Shown: in pieces, positions 32,001 to 39,954 of the stretch | Layout of the letters: every line of letters starts with the position of its first letter | How positions within the stretch are numbered: the first letter of the stretch is position 1 | NCBI GenBank assembly: GCA_913063495.1 | Contig: CAJXXT010000025.1 | Span: forward strand, 1-39,954 | DNA from: an uncultured Gammaproteobacteria bacterium | Lineage (GTDB): Bacteria; Pseudomonadota; Gammaproteobacteria; Pseudomonadales; Ketobacteraceae | Length of the DNA: 39,954 nt | Direction: 5' to 3' | Notes under the pieces: generated by a model | The model's database searches: none | The model's input: only the letters and a program-made list of their open reading frames with translations | What the model was told of the DNA's origin: nothing | Position numbers and translations under genes: made by a program

Positions 32001-34773
32001 ACCAATTGTCATGATTCATGGTCATAGTGCAAGCGGAACAACCTATACTCACCATTCACTGAATCCTAGTTTGGCTCAATATTTTGGGGAGAAAGGTAGA
32101 GACGTCTGGGTTATCGACTTACGTACCAGCAGCGGCTTAGCAAGCGCCTTACACCCTTGGTCATTTGAAGACATCGCCTTTGCAGACATTCCCGTTGCCA
32201 TCAATCACATATGCATCTCTTCGCAACACCAAAAAGTGGATATCATTGCTCATTGCATGGGCTCCTCAATGTTAAGTATGGCGATATTAGCCACTCCTAA
32301 CGTTGAGGATAGATATTATCAAGAACGGATAGCATTACCGAATCGCATCAACAAAGTGGTGCTCTCACAAGTTGGCCCTAACGTTGTATTTAGCGCAGAC
32401 AACATGTTAAAGGCATACATACTCGACTATTTCCGACAAGCAATGCCATCAATAACATACAATTCCCAACGATCAACCTCACCTTCCAACAAAGAAAATG
32501 TTTTGGATCACATTCTTTCAATATTACCATACCCTGAAGATGAGAGAAAATTGGAAAACCCGCTCCTTCCCTGGGCCTACAAACATTATACCGACACTCG
32601 GCGTCGACTAGACGGCATTTATGGCCAAACATTCAAGCTTTCAAACATATCTAAGAATACCCTACAATATATTGATGATTTCTTTGGCCCCATAAATTTA
32701 AAAACCCTTTCACGCGTCACCCAATTTGCATTTCACGAACAAGTCACAAATAAATACGGTGAGAATGTTTTTTTATCCAACGAGAATCTCAAAAAGCATT
32801 GGAAATTTCCAACGCTAAGTATTCATGGAAGTGATAACGGGGTTGCAGATATATCAACCCTTAATCGAATGCAACAAACCATGGCCGCTGCCGGCTGTGA
32901 TTATCATACAGAAATATTACAAGATTTTGGTCATCAGGACTCCCTGATAGGTAAAAATTCTTTAATCAACTTTCATAAAATATCTGCATTTCTTGATAAA
33001 GAACACCCAACAAAATGTAACGATGTAGAACATCCTCAGCGATTTCATTGTGAAACCCCTTATTCAGGCCCCGTAATTAGCACACTTTCAACGTCTAACA
33101 AAATAGGAGTTAGCCTAGGAGTTAACCCTCAAAGAATGCGTCCGGATTTTATTCTATTTATCGCTATTAATATAAATAGGAACAACATTGAACTGGCAAA
33201 TTTCGATATACCATTCCACCATAATCTATCAATAACATTTGCGACCCCCATACAACAAAATTGGATAAAAACTGAATTATCTATCTCAACTCAACTTGAT
33301 AATGCTGATGGTATTTTGGTATTGCTGCTCGATGATCAGCAAATACATTGGGACGAGATATCATGCCAATCCTGTTTGCCCGACAATTTGCTGGATCTTC
33401 TTGATAAGAACAGCAGCACCAATAACAAAATAAAAAGCACACCTGAAACAAAACAAATATACCAATATTTGCAATCAAATGTATTAAGCGAACGTTTCAC
33501 CCAATCAATCAAAGATGTTCTTAAACAACCCAAAAACACTCTTGAAACAGCCATTATTCAATGGCCCAAAAGGCCCCATCCACAGCAGAACGAACAAGAA
33601 ACACAATTCGCTCTCGCTGCTTGTCAATACCCGGCTGGTATGCTCGACAAAAAACTTGCTTATGCATCATATGAACGTCTTGCAAAACGTTTGGATAGAA
33701 ATATAACCTGCACGCCAAAAAACCTAACACCAAAATTTATTTTATTAATGGGAGATCAGGTTTATACCGATGCCAGTGCTGGTTTATTTGATCCAACAGA
33801 TAGCCATGACCGATACACTCGGCCCTACCATAAGTGGTTATCTCAACCAGCGGTTAAATCCGTCTTTCGACGACTTCCAAGTTTTATGATGTTAGATGAT
33901 CATGAAATATTAGATAATTGGGATCGTTCTGAATTAACACTTGGGAATGCCAAACTATTTCAATATGGGAAAAAAGCTTACCTAAATTTTCAACGAAATT
34001 TACATCAAACACCGCAGTCAAATGGTGTCAATGTCAATGATATTCCACTTTGGTATTCTTTCGAACAACAGGGCTTTGACTTTTTTATGTTAGACACTCG
34101 TACTGAGCGAGACGGGCGCAGTATAAAAAGTAATGACAGCTCTCACCATATAAAACCACTTATGGAAGCAAAGTTAGTTTCTGACATTCAATTTCAGATG
34201 CTTATAGACTGGTTGGAAAAAACTAAAACAAACACTGACAAACCTCGCTTTATCACATCTGCGTCAATGTTATTGCCACGGCGGTTACACAGCAGAGGCA
34301 ATAGTAATACGAACCATAGTTACAGCGCAATTCACTCTGATGCCTGGGATGGTTATCCTAGTACAATGCACCAGTTACTTAAATATATTGCACTTAATAA
34401 TGTTAAAAACCTGGTATTTCTATCGGGGGATGAACATGTATCTAACGTAACAACGATTGACCTAACTTTCCCATCAACGGTTCTAGAAAAAAACACCTCA
34501 ACTCGTATTTACTCCATTCACAGCTCAGGGCTTTATTCCCCGTACCCTTTTGCGAATTCAAATCCAAACGACTTTGCGAAAAAGGACACCTTTAGCATTG
34601 GGGAAAGTAACATCCGATGCCAGGTATCCTCAACATTTTATCCTGGGGATGGCTTTGCTCTTGTCAGTGCATACAAAATGGAAGAAGCCTGGCACATCAG
34701 CAGCAATTTTAGCCGCGCCGGAAAAACGCCTGAATCCACTGAAGAAGTCATCTCTTGGAGCACTAAATTATAA
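29011..34773 (+). CDS. Giant GMC oxidoreductase / alpha/beta hydrolase / PhoD-like phosphatase fusion
   Basis: 1920 residues with three enzyme modules. Residues about 25-600: FAD-dependent GMC oxidase like cholesterol oxidase; IIGSGYGGAIAASEL (30-44), NGLGGGSLINAGV (113-125), a Cys-rich segment CNLCGDCATGC (229-239), HPLGGC with His529 and ANPALTI with Asn579. Residues about 990-1330: alpha/beta hydrolase; MIHGHSASG (1001-1009), nucleophile elbow AHCMGS with Cys1082 instead of Ser, Asp1275 or D1279, and His1308 (FGHQD). Residues about 1560-1900: metallophosphatase of the PhoD type; MGDQVYTD (1580-1587), MLDDHEILDNWD (D1629, D1630, H1631), LDTRTERDG, SGDEHV (D1807, H1809). No signal peptide. 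Residues 640-900 are unassigned linker. SD AAAGAGA precedes the ATG. It could oxidise a sterol- or lipid-like alcohol and cleave ester and phosphate groups. Confidence 0.9.
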   Translation: MPDRSTTWISQGFETFIANQTAIFDYDIVIIGSGYGGAIAASELAGLKNHDVPLRICVLERGNEYLSGMFPSNTSDLPKHIHISGSKQPKNQNQQDGLFDLHTSPNLNTLVANGLGGGSLINAGVMVEARPSVFDHRWPRELQHGHTESLFSGYYESTKQLLEAKDNHGDNTIERHQRHQQEPLKKHQALKRLATQDISNSTPLHFSSAPLTIALTEKANNTGVKLQACNLCGDCATGCNQEAKNSLDTNLLVKAFQQGVDIYTGATVRNIQPIRDTVNDTTDGWCINVVHTKKRLRKREGSPTKILAKKIILAAGALGSTEILMRSQSEHLTFSDQLGKRFSTNGDMLSAIFNQKKAVNAVTNENTALNNRHIGPTITGMIDLRDNKIPVLIEEIAVPGSLHQVFKDVTTTLNSVSNLTTVDTEIHTKGQPQKDPLAVDNNTIKHTAAYVLMGDDGALGSLQWHKDNSNDGIQVNWPSLSSHSLFNNQINTLKGLLKTSNVGGTLLTNPMWKLTSAPQKNKGPLLTVHPLGGCAMADNASLGVVNHLGQVFNSQSRTTTHEGLVVLDGAIIPSALAANPALTIAAVSLRAIQLLIKAWGLTSPTPQKTQKCHLTQRPVYSHTATETSAKNKPSIPTRIEITERLSGQVTLTDIHQQPLDCTIDLTLRFNDFSIQDIVHNKQRKITVKNNPSSNASISQLRILERKVWHQLALKNADESEFDQHALLVSPISGSLNILTREASTPSTRVTRAIWPWLRNRGLRELWQLITLKPSQKHPSIWKIKKDFISLCLNKISDMKSIITRAGEVRTFDYQLQLQKPKSGWPTQLSGFSPSASEISITGLKRITYKPHANPLRQLLDVHLKTFPGLQPARHQPNKTSAFLRLDSRFLVQNKEPLLQIVQQENQPSALIDIAALSQLFLRVILNIHKLSLHSAKAPLIRTARRLPSTIQGLPNPTITNLTIDSISKSKRLNVATTIRLTHYSRKKTSQTKHTSPPPIVMIHGHSASGTTYTHHSLNPSLAQYFGEKGRDVWVIDLRTSSGLASALHPWSFEDIAFADIPVAINHICISSQHQKVDIIAHCMGSSMLSMAILATPNVEDRYYQERIALPNRINKVVLSQVGPNVVFSADNMLKAYILDYFRQAMPSITYNSQRSTSPSNKENVLDHILSILPYPEDERKLENPLLPWAYKHYTDTRRRLDGIYGQTFKLSNISKNTLQYIDDFFGPINLKTLSRVTQFAFHEQVTNKYGENVFLSNENLKKHWKFPTLSIHGSDNGVADISTLNRMQQTMAAAGCDYHTEILQDFGHQDSLIGKNSLINFHKISAFLDKEHPTKCNDVEHPQRFHCETPYSGPVISTLSTSNKIGVSLGVNPQRMRPDFILFIAININRNNIELANFDIPFHHNLSITFATPIQQNWIKTELSISTQLDNADGILVLLLDDQQIHWDEISCQSCLPDNLLDLLDKNSSTNNKIKSTPETKQIYQYLQSNVLSERFTQSIKDVLKQPKNTLETAIIQWPKRPHPQQNEQETQFALAACQYPAGMLDKKLAYASYERLAKRLDRNITCTPKNLTPKFILLMGDQVYTDASAGLFDPTDSHDRYTRPYHKWLSQPAVKSVFRRLPSFMMLDDHEILDNWDRSELTLGNAKLFQYGKKAYLNFQRNLHQTPQSNGVNVNDIPLWYSFEQQGFDFFMLDTRTERDGRSIKSNDSSHHIKPLMEAKLVSDIQFQMLIDWLEKTKTNTDKPRFITSASMLLPRRLHSRGNSNTNHSYSAIHSDAWDGYPSTMHQLLKYIALNNVKNLVFLSGDEHVSNVTTIDLTFPSTVLEKNTSTRIYSIHSSGLYSPYPFANSNPNDFAKKDTFSIGESNIRCQVSSTFYPGDGFALVSAYKMEEAWHISSNFSRAGKTPESTEEVISWSTKL

Positions 34774-34774
34774 C

Positions 34775-35146
34775 TTAGTGAACTTGATAGCCGTCTTCGT
34801 TCATTAATTTCTTCGCTTTTTCAATATCAAGATCTTCAATAGGGGATGCCAGATAATAGGGAAGTTCGACTTCTCCATCGGTTAGTCGAACAATTTCACC
34901 ATCTATCAGCCTTTCAAGAACAGAATGTAATGTCTTTTCCAAGTTTTCCGGCGGCATTGGATAATGTTTCTTTAAGTAGCTAATAAGCTCCTCGATAGTG
35001 TGTTTACCGTCAGCGAGGGATACAACAATCCCCATCCAATCATCCATAGGGCTAGTATTCTGGGGATGATGAATGTCGGCCAAAGCCACTTTGTTATCCT
35101 TTCGCGTAAAAACGGCAGAACGGTAAAAATATTGGCCATTGTTCAT
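34775..35146 (-). CDS. PqqD-like small winged-helix protein
   Basis: 123 residues, cytoplasmic. The central part IVVSLADGKHTIEELISYLKKHYPMPPENLEKTLHSVLERLIDGEIVRL follows the PqqD/RRE pattern: a short hydrophobic strand, DGKxTxxEl, then three helices and a final strand. PqqD-like proteins are peptide-binding partners of radical SAM enzymes, but the domain also occurs in other contexts and no radical SAM or precursor peptide gene is nearby. It converges on the giant fusion with one nucleotide between stops. I am not sure of the family. Confidence 0.5.
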   Translation of the reverse strand: MNNGQYFYRSAVFTRKDNKVALADIHHPQNTSPMDDWMGIVVSLADGKHTIEELISYLKKHYPMPPENLEKTLHSVLERLIDGEIVRLTDGEVELPYYLASPIEDLDIEKAKKLMNEDGYQVH

Positions 35147-35295
35147 AAGCTAGATCACTTTTCTACAGAGCATTAAGGTAAATGGTGGTTTAAGAGTATA
35201 GCCTTGATATTCACGCTCTTAAACCTACGTTAATTGACAACCATCAAGCCTATAGCAATTAACCCCCCCTAAACCATTAGTTCTATTCCCTATAT

Positions 35296-35907
35296 CTAAT
35301 CAACTAATTCAATTTCTAGGCTTTCAAGTAAACTGACAGCTTCAAAACGACAAAACTTCGCCCCTTTAATACGATTGTCGTAAACATCAATGCTGTAGTT
35401 TGTTGATTCAGCAAAATTAGCCGATGTTAGGTTTGTCTTTCCAAACAAGCTATGCAAGAAGTCTGTACCGGAAAAATCCGCTTCATTAAAATTGCCTTCC
35501 CTAAAATCCACGTCGTGCACTTTACAATCTTCCAGCACTAATTCCTCCATCTCCAAGCCATAAAATGAGGAATCGTTCAAAATAGATTTATAGAATTTCA
35601 CTTGTGCAAATGTGGTTAGATTTGGCCATGTTGCTTTTGTCCAATCAATACCAATGACTTTACACTCTTCAAATATCACATCTGAGAATTTGCTGTAAGA
35701 AAGTTTAGCAACACTTAGATTAGATTTAACAAAATGACAATCGATAAAAGTACACTTATCAAATAACACCTCGCTAAAATCACACTCGGTGAAGGTACAA
35801 TCTTCAAACTCTTTATCAGTAACGGAACTTCCCGAAACATTAATCTTGTTAAATCGCTTGGATAAGTACTCATCTTCTTTATCAAAATTGTCCATTACGT
35901 CATCCAC
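35296..35907 (-). CDS. Pentapeptide-repeat protein
   Basis: 203 residues; Met5 (MDNFDKEDEYL) is an alternative start. Repeats of the A(D/N)LXX type run from about residue 30 to 185: FEDCTFTECDFSEVLFDKCTF, CHFVKSNLSVAKLSYSKFSD, then after an interruption VDFREGNFNEADFSGTDFL, KTNLTSANFAES. Such proteins form a right-handed quadrilateral beta helix. The interruption around TKATWPNLTTFAQVKFYKSI splits two blocks, as in McbG/Qnr-like proteins, so gyrase protection or immunity is possible but not shown. Confidence 0.85.
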   Translation of the reverse strand: MDDVMDNFDKEDEYLSKRFNKINVSGSSVTDKEFEDCTFTECDFSEVLFDKCTFIDCHFVKSNLSVAKLSYSKFSDVIFEECKVIGIDWTKATWPNLTTFAQVKFYKSILNDSSFYGLEMEELVLEDCKVHDVDFREGNFNEADFSGTDFLHSLFGKTNLTSANFAESTNYSIDVYDNRIKGAKFCRFEAVSLLESLEIELVD

Positions 35908-36207
35908 TGCCTTTATTCATGTAAGGATCATAAAATATTTTCATGTGATCATTTTTGTATGCGCAATTATAATACGTTTCTATTTTACAAGTCTTCTATT
36001 AGATGCCACAAAATTTAATATAGAAAAGTATATTCTCTTATATATCATCACCTTATCCACGAGACCTAAATACATTCCTTTCGACATCAGATATATTACG
36101 CCTTTTCTAGCAACAGTTTATCCCCGAATACCCCATTGCTGCGAATCCGGCGCCATGACACAATTCTGCCAGCCTTATTATTAAAAGAGATCACGGTAGC
36201 AGACATC
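35908..36207. other. Intergenic region without recognised features
   Basis: 300 bp, AT-rich, between the divergent pentapeptide-repeat and OYE genes. I see no RNA gene, hairpin or clear promoter boxes. Translation from an upstream ATG at 36136 into the OYE frame is possible but unconserved. Confidence 0.5.
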
Positions 36208-37491
36208 ATGACAACCACATTAGACCACACCATAACACTGCCTTGCGGCGTCATATTAAAAAACCGTATCCTTAAGTCAGCTATGACCGAAGGCATGGCT
36301 GATAGGAACGACCACGCGACACAGCGTCATGCTACGTTATATAAACGCTGGTCAGAAGGTGAGGCAGGATTGCTTATTACCGGTAACGTAATGGTTGATG
36401 CCCGTTATCTTGAGCGCCCCGGAAACGTTTGCGTAGAGAACTCCGATGATCAATCACACCTAAAACAATGGGCAATGGCGGGTCAAAGCAACGGCAATCA
36501 ATTATGGATGCAAATCAGTCACCCCGGTAGGCAGGTTGCAAAAATCGTATCTAAAACGCCACTAGCGCCTTCTCCTGTACAATTAAAACTCGGTGGATAT
36601 TTTGCAGAACCTCGCGCGCTACTGGAAGATGATATTCAAGATATTATTTATCGCTTTGGAGTCACTGCCTTAGGTGCAAAAAACTCTGGATTCAGCGGCG
36701 TACAGATACATGCCGCCCATGGTTATCTGATCAGTGAGTTTCTCTCCCCTGTGGTTAATCAACGCAACGATCGCTGGGGTGGAAGCCTTGAAAATCGTGC
36801 ACGTTTTTTGCTAGAAATTGTTAGAAAAGTTCGGAATAATGTTGGCAGTGAATTTCCGATATCGGTAAAACTTAATTCTGCAGATTTTCAAAAGGGCGGC
36901 TTTACCTTAGAAGAATGTGTTGACGTCGCTAAGATGCTTGAAAACGAAAAGATTGATTTGTTGGAAATATCTGGCGGCACCTACGAACAAGCCAATATGT
37001 TTGGTACTACTGAGGCGACGAACGACACCAATCAACCCAAACGAGAAAGTACCAAACAACGAGAAGCCTATTTTTTAGATTATGCAAAAACTATTCGTGC
37101 TGCAGTAAAAACACCTTTTGCTGTCACCGGAGGTTTTCGTTCAGCAGATACCATGCGAGAAGCCTTGCTAAATAACGAAGTAGATATTATCGGTTTAGCG
37201 CGTCCATTTTGCGTGGAACCAGATTTACCAAAAAAATTAATGCAAGGAAAAATCCAGCATCTTCACCCTTATGAAAATACATTACAGTTTGGCAATGGTA
37301 AATTGGGAGTTAACAGCCCTTACAAAATGATCTCAATGATGAATGTACAAGCACAAGTATCTTGGTTTTCACATCAAATATACCGACTTGCAGAACACAA
37401 AGAACCCAATATTAATGCAGGACTAAAGCGAAGTTACTTAAAACAAATGTTTAATGAAGTCCGTATTGCGACCAGCAGAAAAAGAGCGTAA
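36208..37491 (+). CDS. NADH:flavin oxidoreductase, Old Yellow Enzyme family
   Basis: 427 residues from ATG at 36208, giving the usual family N-terminus (TLPCGVILKNRILKSAMTEGMA). FMN-binding TIM barrel. Motifs: NRILKSAMTE, GLLITGNVMVDARYLERPGNV, QISHPGRQ, GFSGVQIHAAHGYLISEFLSP and NQRNDRWGGSLENRARFLLE, VKLNSADF, FAVTGGFR and VDIIGLARPFCVEPDLP. No C-terminal Fe-S or FAD/NAD domain, so it is the short, single-domain type. Reduces electron-poor alkenes with NAD(P)H. Substrate unknown. Its neighbours are not in the same orientation. Confidence 0.9.
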   Translation: MTTTLDHTITLPCGVILKNRILKSAMTEGMADRNDHATQRHATLYKRWSEGEAGLLITGNVMVDARYLERPGNVCVENSDDQSHLKQWAMAGQSNGNQLWMQISHPGRQVAKIVSKTPLAPSPVQLKLGGYFAEPRALLEDDIQDIIYRFGVTALGAKNSGFSGVQIHAAHGYLISEFLSPVVNQRNDRWGGSLENRARFLLEIVRKVRNNVGSEFPISVKLNSADFQKGGFTLEECVDVAKMLENEKIDLLEISGGTYEQANMFGTTEATNDTNQPKRESTKQREAYFLDYAKTIRAAVKTPFAVTGGFRSADTMREALLNNEVDIIGLARPFCVEPDLPKKLMQGKIQHLHPYENTLQFGNGKLGVNSPYKMISMMNVQAQVSWFSHQIYRLAEHKEPNINAGLKRSYLKQMFNEVRIATSRKRA

Positions 37492-37592
37492 ATAGCCACA
37501 AAAACAATAAAGCCGGTTATGCGAATGACTATGTTGATTTTCTTCAATCCCTTCCTCTACCGGCCTTATCTCTTCTTCTTTTCATCTCACCA

Positions 37593-38897
37593 TTAAATCT
37601 GATTCACTATCACATCAGGTAATATCCGTAACTGCTGGGTGAATAGACGAGGGTCGCCATCATACCCGTTACTGAAGAAAAAGCTAAAGACAAATCCAAA
37701 GAACCCTTCTTCAGGAAATCCATCAATACTATACCCCACATTAGGCAACTGCCCTGGGAAACGCTCTGGCAAATCCTCGATAAATTTATCATCATCATAA
37801 ATCAAACTTAACGGTTCATTAGTACCACCAAGATAATCAAAATACGTCAGTATATCCAAATTCTTTTTCGTTGATATCCATATCCAACGGCCTTCTTTTT
37901 CATCTACACCCGCCTCAATCATGCTTTTTTCGATATCGCCAACTTCGCCATCAACGATGCCAGCTTGAAGTGGACCTGATGCGGTACGCACAGAGGCTCC
38001 CAGCAACTGATTTGCATCTATCGAAATGGCTACTGAAGACTTCGCCATCATAGAGCGTCGAGTTTCAGGCATCATCACTCGAGCATCATAAATCACTGAT
38101 TGAGGATAGTGATGCACTTGCATACTAATTAACATCATTGGCAAACCAAACATCCAAACGGTTAATTCCATTTGTGTCGTTGTGCGAATAGGCCCAACTC
38201 TCTCGCCTGCTGGTGTGGCAACAATATGTTTATTATTGAGGCTTATGGATGTCAAATTCATCACAACATCCGTTTCCATCCGAAACTTCAAACCATCAAT
38301 AGGATTATCTTCTCCCTCATAACCTGTTATCGATAAGTCTTTCCAATTAATATGATTATCTTGATTGTAAGACAAGGAATAGAAGTCCGTCTCAACAAGA
38401 GCTTCTTCTGAGCTATAACGTACATATTGCTCATCTGAACGTAATCGAGAATTTTCCATCAAGTATACATAGCGAGTGATACCGTCACGTCCAGTAACAG
38501 ATAATTCCGCTAACGGCGTTCCATCAAAACGCTGCGCCTTAGACTTTCTTTCACCCGCATCCTTATAGAGAAACAACAATTTGTCTTGGTCATCCAATAC
38601 ACCCTGCGTCCCAATAATAGGAACATCCCAACCTTCAAAGAATATCGCGCCTCCTTCATTATATTCATCAAATTGATAAGGAATTGGCTCCATTTCATCA
38701 TCAACGATAGCAGCAAGGGACAATGTATCAATCGATTTCCCCACTGCTGCTGCAATATCACGCCCATCGAGCATAATCGATTTGAAAGCTTCGATATCTG
38801 CCAACGGCTGCATTGCATTTACGGAAAAAGAAGAACTCAATACAGAGATCGACAACAAAACACTGACAATGGCATGTTTAACACTATTTTTTTTCAT
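37593..38897 (-). CDS. Secreted protein of unknown function (434 aa)
   Basis: 434 residues with a signal peptide (KHAIVSVLLSISVLSSSFSVNA, cleavage near 28). The mature part is mostly beta-strand in character: LFLYKDAGERKSKAQRF, AELSVTGRDGITRYVYLMEN, MNLTSISLNNKHIVATPAGERVGP, and ends in an aromatic segment (GFFGFVFSFFFSNGYDGDPRLF). No catalytic motif or lipobox is recognised. A periplasmic or surface location is likely. Its upstream neighbour is the nitroreductase 50 bp away in the same orientation, so co-expression is possible. Confidence 0.7.
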   Translation of the reverse strand: MKKNSVKHAIVSVLLSISVLSSSFSVNAMQPLADIEAFKSIMLDGRDIAAAVGKSIDTLSLAAIVDDEMEPIPYQFDEYNEGGAIFFEGWDVPIIGTQGVLDDQDKLLFLYKDAGERKSKAQRFDGTPLAELSVTGRDGITRYVYLMENSRLRSDEQYVRYSSEEALVETDFYSLSYNQDNHINWKDLSITGYEGEDNPIDGLKFRMETDVVMNLTSISLNNKHIVATPAGERVGPIRTTTQMELTVWMFGLPMMLISMQVHHYPQSVIYDARVMMPETRRSMMAKSSVAISIDANQLLGASVRTASGPLQAGIVDGEVGDIEKSMIEAGVDEKEGRWIWISTKKNLDILTYFDYLGGTNEPLSLIYDDDKFIEDLPERFPGQLPNVGYSIDGFPEEGFFGFVFSFFFSNGYDGDPRLFTQQLRILPDVIVNQI

Positions 38898-38947
38898 TAT
38901 TATTTACCTAAATAATCGAAGCTTTATCTTTCTGATGAAACGCTGCC

Positions 38948-39631
38948 TTACTGATGGAACGTTGTGGTGTCGTTTATATTTGCGCGGCCAACACGAGCAT
39001 TATTAATTCGGTTTTCGTTATCAGGATATCCAAAAGAAATACCGAATAGCAGATTAAGTGAATCATCAATACCCAACATTTCTTTCACTATATCCGCATG
39101 AAAACCCAACGAAGTTTGAGGGCAGCTCCCTAGTCCATGCGCCGCTAACGTTAACATTAGCGTTTGTGCATACATACCCACATCAACCGCTTCTCGTAAA
39201 TCAAAGTGCGATGGCAAGAACAAAAATGCGGCATGAGGAGCCCCAAAAAACTGATAGTTCTGCATAAACACTTCTTGGCGACGAGATTTCTCTTCTCGTT
39301 TAATGCCAAGCGATGCGTACAACTGATTGGCAGCATCATATTGTCGATCTTGATAAACACCGGGATACTTTATATTGTACGGAAAATCTAAGTGTGTTTC
39401 CCCAGTCTTAGCTTGCTTAGGTAAAGCCTCTCGCATTGCATTAAGTGTTTCTCCACTTGCAACATGTACCATCCAGGGTTGAGTATTACAATTTGATGGG
39501 GACTTCTGCGCCAAAGTAAATATTTTTTCCAATAGAGGCTGAGCAATAGGTTTTTCCATATAAGCACGTACAGACCGTCGCTCTGTAAGAATACTTTCTA
39601 TGCTACTGGCCAACGTGTCAAAATCACTCAT
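38948..39631 (-). CDS. Nitroreductase-family FMN protein
   Basis: 227 residues. The N-terminal ILTERRSVRAYMEKPIAQPLLEKIF and KSPSNCNTQPWMVHVASGE are the classic FMN-binding nitroreductase signature; GMYAQTLMLTLAAHGLGSCPQTSLGFHADIVKEMLG and FGISFGYPDNENRINNARV complete the fold. FMN-dependent, NAD(P)H-using reduction of nitro or quinone compounds; natural substrate unknown. Same strand as the secreted protein at 37593 and the MBL protein upstream. Confidence 0.92.
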   Translation of the reverse strand: MSDFDTLASSIESILTERRSVRAYMEKPIAQPLLEKIFTLAQKSPSNCNTQPWMVHVASGETLNAMREALPKQAKTGETHLDFPYNIKYPGVYQDRQYDAANQLYASLGIKREEKSRRQEVFMQNYQFFGAPHAAFLFLPSHFDLREAVDVGMYAQTLMLTLAAHGLGSCPQTSLGFHADIVKEMLGIDDSLNLLFGISFGYPDNENRINNARVGRANINDTTTFHQ

Positions 39632-39678
39632 TTTTTGTCTCTCTACGTAATATCACAGCTTATCTTTTGGCTTAAACG

Positions 39679-39954
39679 TTAACTAGCATATAGATAAACA
39701 TCACTTTCTAATGTTCTGGTAATTTTACCCTGCTCCATTAAACGATGGATATGCGCTAGACACTCACCAACCGCCAGGTAATTTTGAAACGAATCAAATT
39801 CTTTTTCAAACAACAGATTAGTAATGACTTGAGCATTCTTAGGTATATCACAAATCGCTACTATTTTTTCTAATCGTTCTTCATGATGATCAATTACATC
39901 ACGTAACCGCTGCTGAACACCATAAAAAGGTAGTTCATGAGCAGGCAATACCAG
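39679..39954 (-). CDS. MBL-fold metallo-hydrolase, C-terminal part, cut by window
   Basis: 92 residues are visible, open to the right edge. LPAHELPFYGVQQRLRDVIDHHEERLEKIV matches the C-terminal metal-ligand His region of glyoxalase II/beta-lactamase-fold hydrolases (LPxHExP, then HHxxR), followed by a helical region (LAHIHRLMEQGKITR). The N-terminal HxHxDH motif lies outside the window. Family call is reasonable; specificity is not visible. Confidence 0.65.
   Translation of the reverse strand: MVLPAHELPFYGVQQRLRDVIDHHEERLEKIVAICDIPKNAQVITNLLFEKEFDSFQNYLAVGECLAHIHRLMEQGKITRTLESDVYLYAS

Noticed and set aside
1-39954. CRISPR arrays, tRNA, rRNA, integrase or phage genes
   Set aside because: Looked for on both strands; no regularly spaced repeats, cloverleaf, rRNA-like stretch, tyrosine recombinase motif or phage structural gene was seen.

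Overview
The window looks like chromosomal DNA of a free-living, probably marine, gammaproteobacterium. This rests on DbpA, a RIO kinase, a Bcr/CflA-type exporter, a TetR-controlled RND pump, IS6-family remnants and integron-type attC sites. No rRNA, tRNA, CRISPR array or integrase gene is visible. Both ends cut genes: a secreted chorismate mutase on the left and an MBL-fold hydrolase on the right.

Region 1 (1-13.2 kb) is mostly core-type. It holds a chorismate mutase fragment, a possible dbpA operon with two small conserved proteins, a RIO kinase, an acetate kinase fused to a PduL-type phosphotransacylase, an isocitrate dehydrogenase with an internal duplication and NAD-type cofactor residues, and a tightly packed tetR-MFP-RND efflux operon.

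Region 2 (13.9-20.85 kb) is accessory. It is bracketed by a 76/77-bp inverted repeat, and each copy begins at the R' box of an attC-like recombination site. The two sites point outwards. Between them lie two divergent halves. On the minus strand are TetR, an alpha/beta hydrolase with an Asp nucleophile and a thioredoxin-fold redox protein. On the plus strand are TetR, a 741-residue membrane desaturase fused to a ferredoxin reductase and a [2Fe-2S] ferredoxin, and two paralogous DUF1330 proteins separated by a broken IS6-family element. Each TetR has a palindromic candidate operator. The region suggests a regulated lipid or hydrophobic-substrate oxidation module carried in or next to an integron-derived locus.

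Region 3 (20.8-25 kb) holds a gene fragment, a RES-Xre/MbcA toxin-antitoxin pair, a second degenerate IS6-like end, an AraC regulator and a divergent secreted protein of unknown function with a clear terminator.

Region 4 (25-35.2 kb) holds an SDR dehydrogenase and an MFS exporter, divergent from a hybrid histidine kinase. The kinase is followed at once by a 1920-residue protein that joins a cholesterol-oxidase-like GMC flavoenzyme, an alpha/beta hydrolase with a Cys nucleophile, and a PhoD-like metallophosphatase. A PqqD-like small protein converges on it.

Region 5 (35.3-40 kb) holds a pentapeptide-repeat protein, an Old Yellow Enzyme family oxidoreductase, a secreted unknown protein, a nitroreductase and the MBL fragment.

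The most noteworthy items are the attC/inverted-repeat bracket, the desaturase-reductase-ferredoxin fusion, the three-domain GMC giant, the duplicated isocitrate dehydrogenase and the AckA-PduL fusion.
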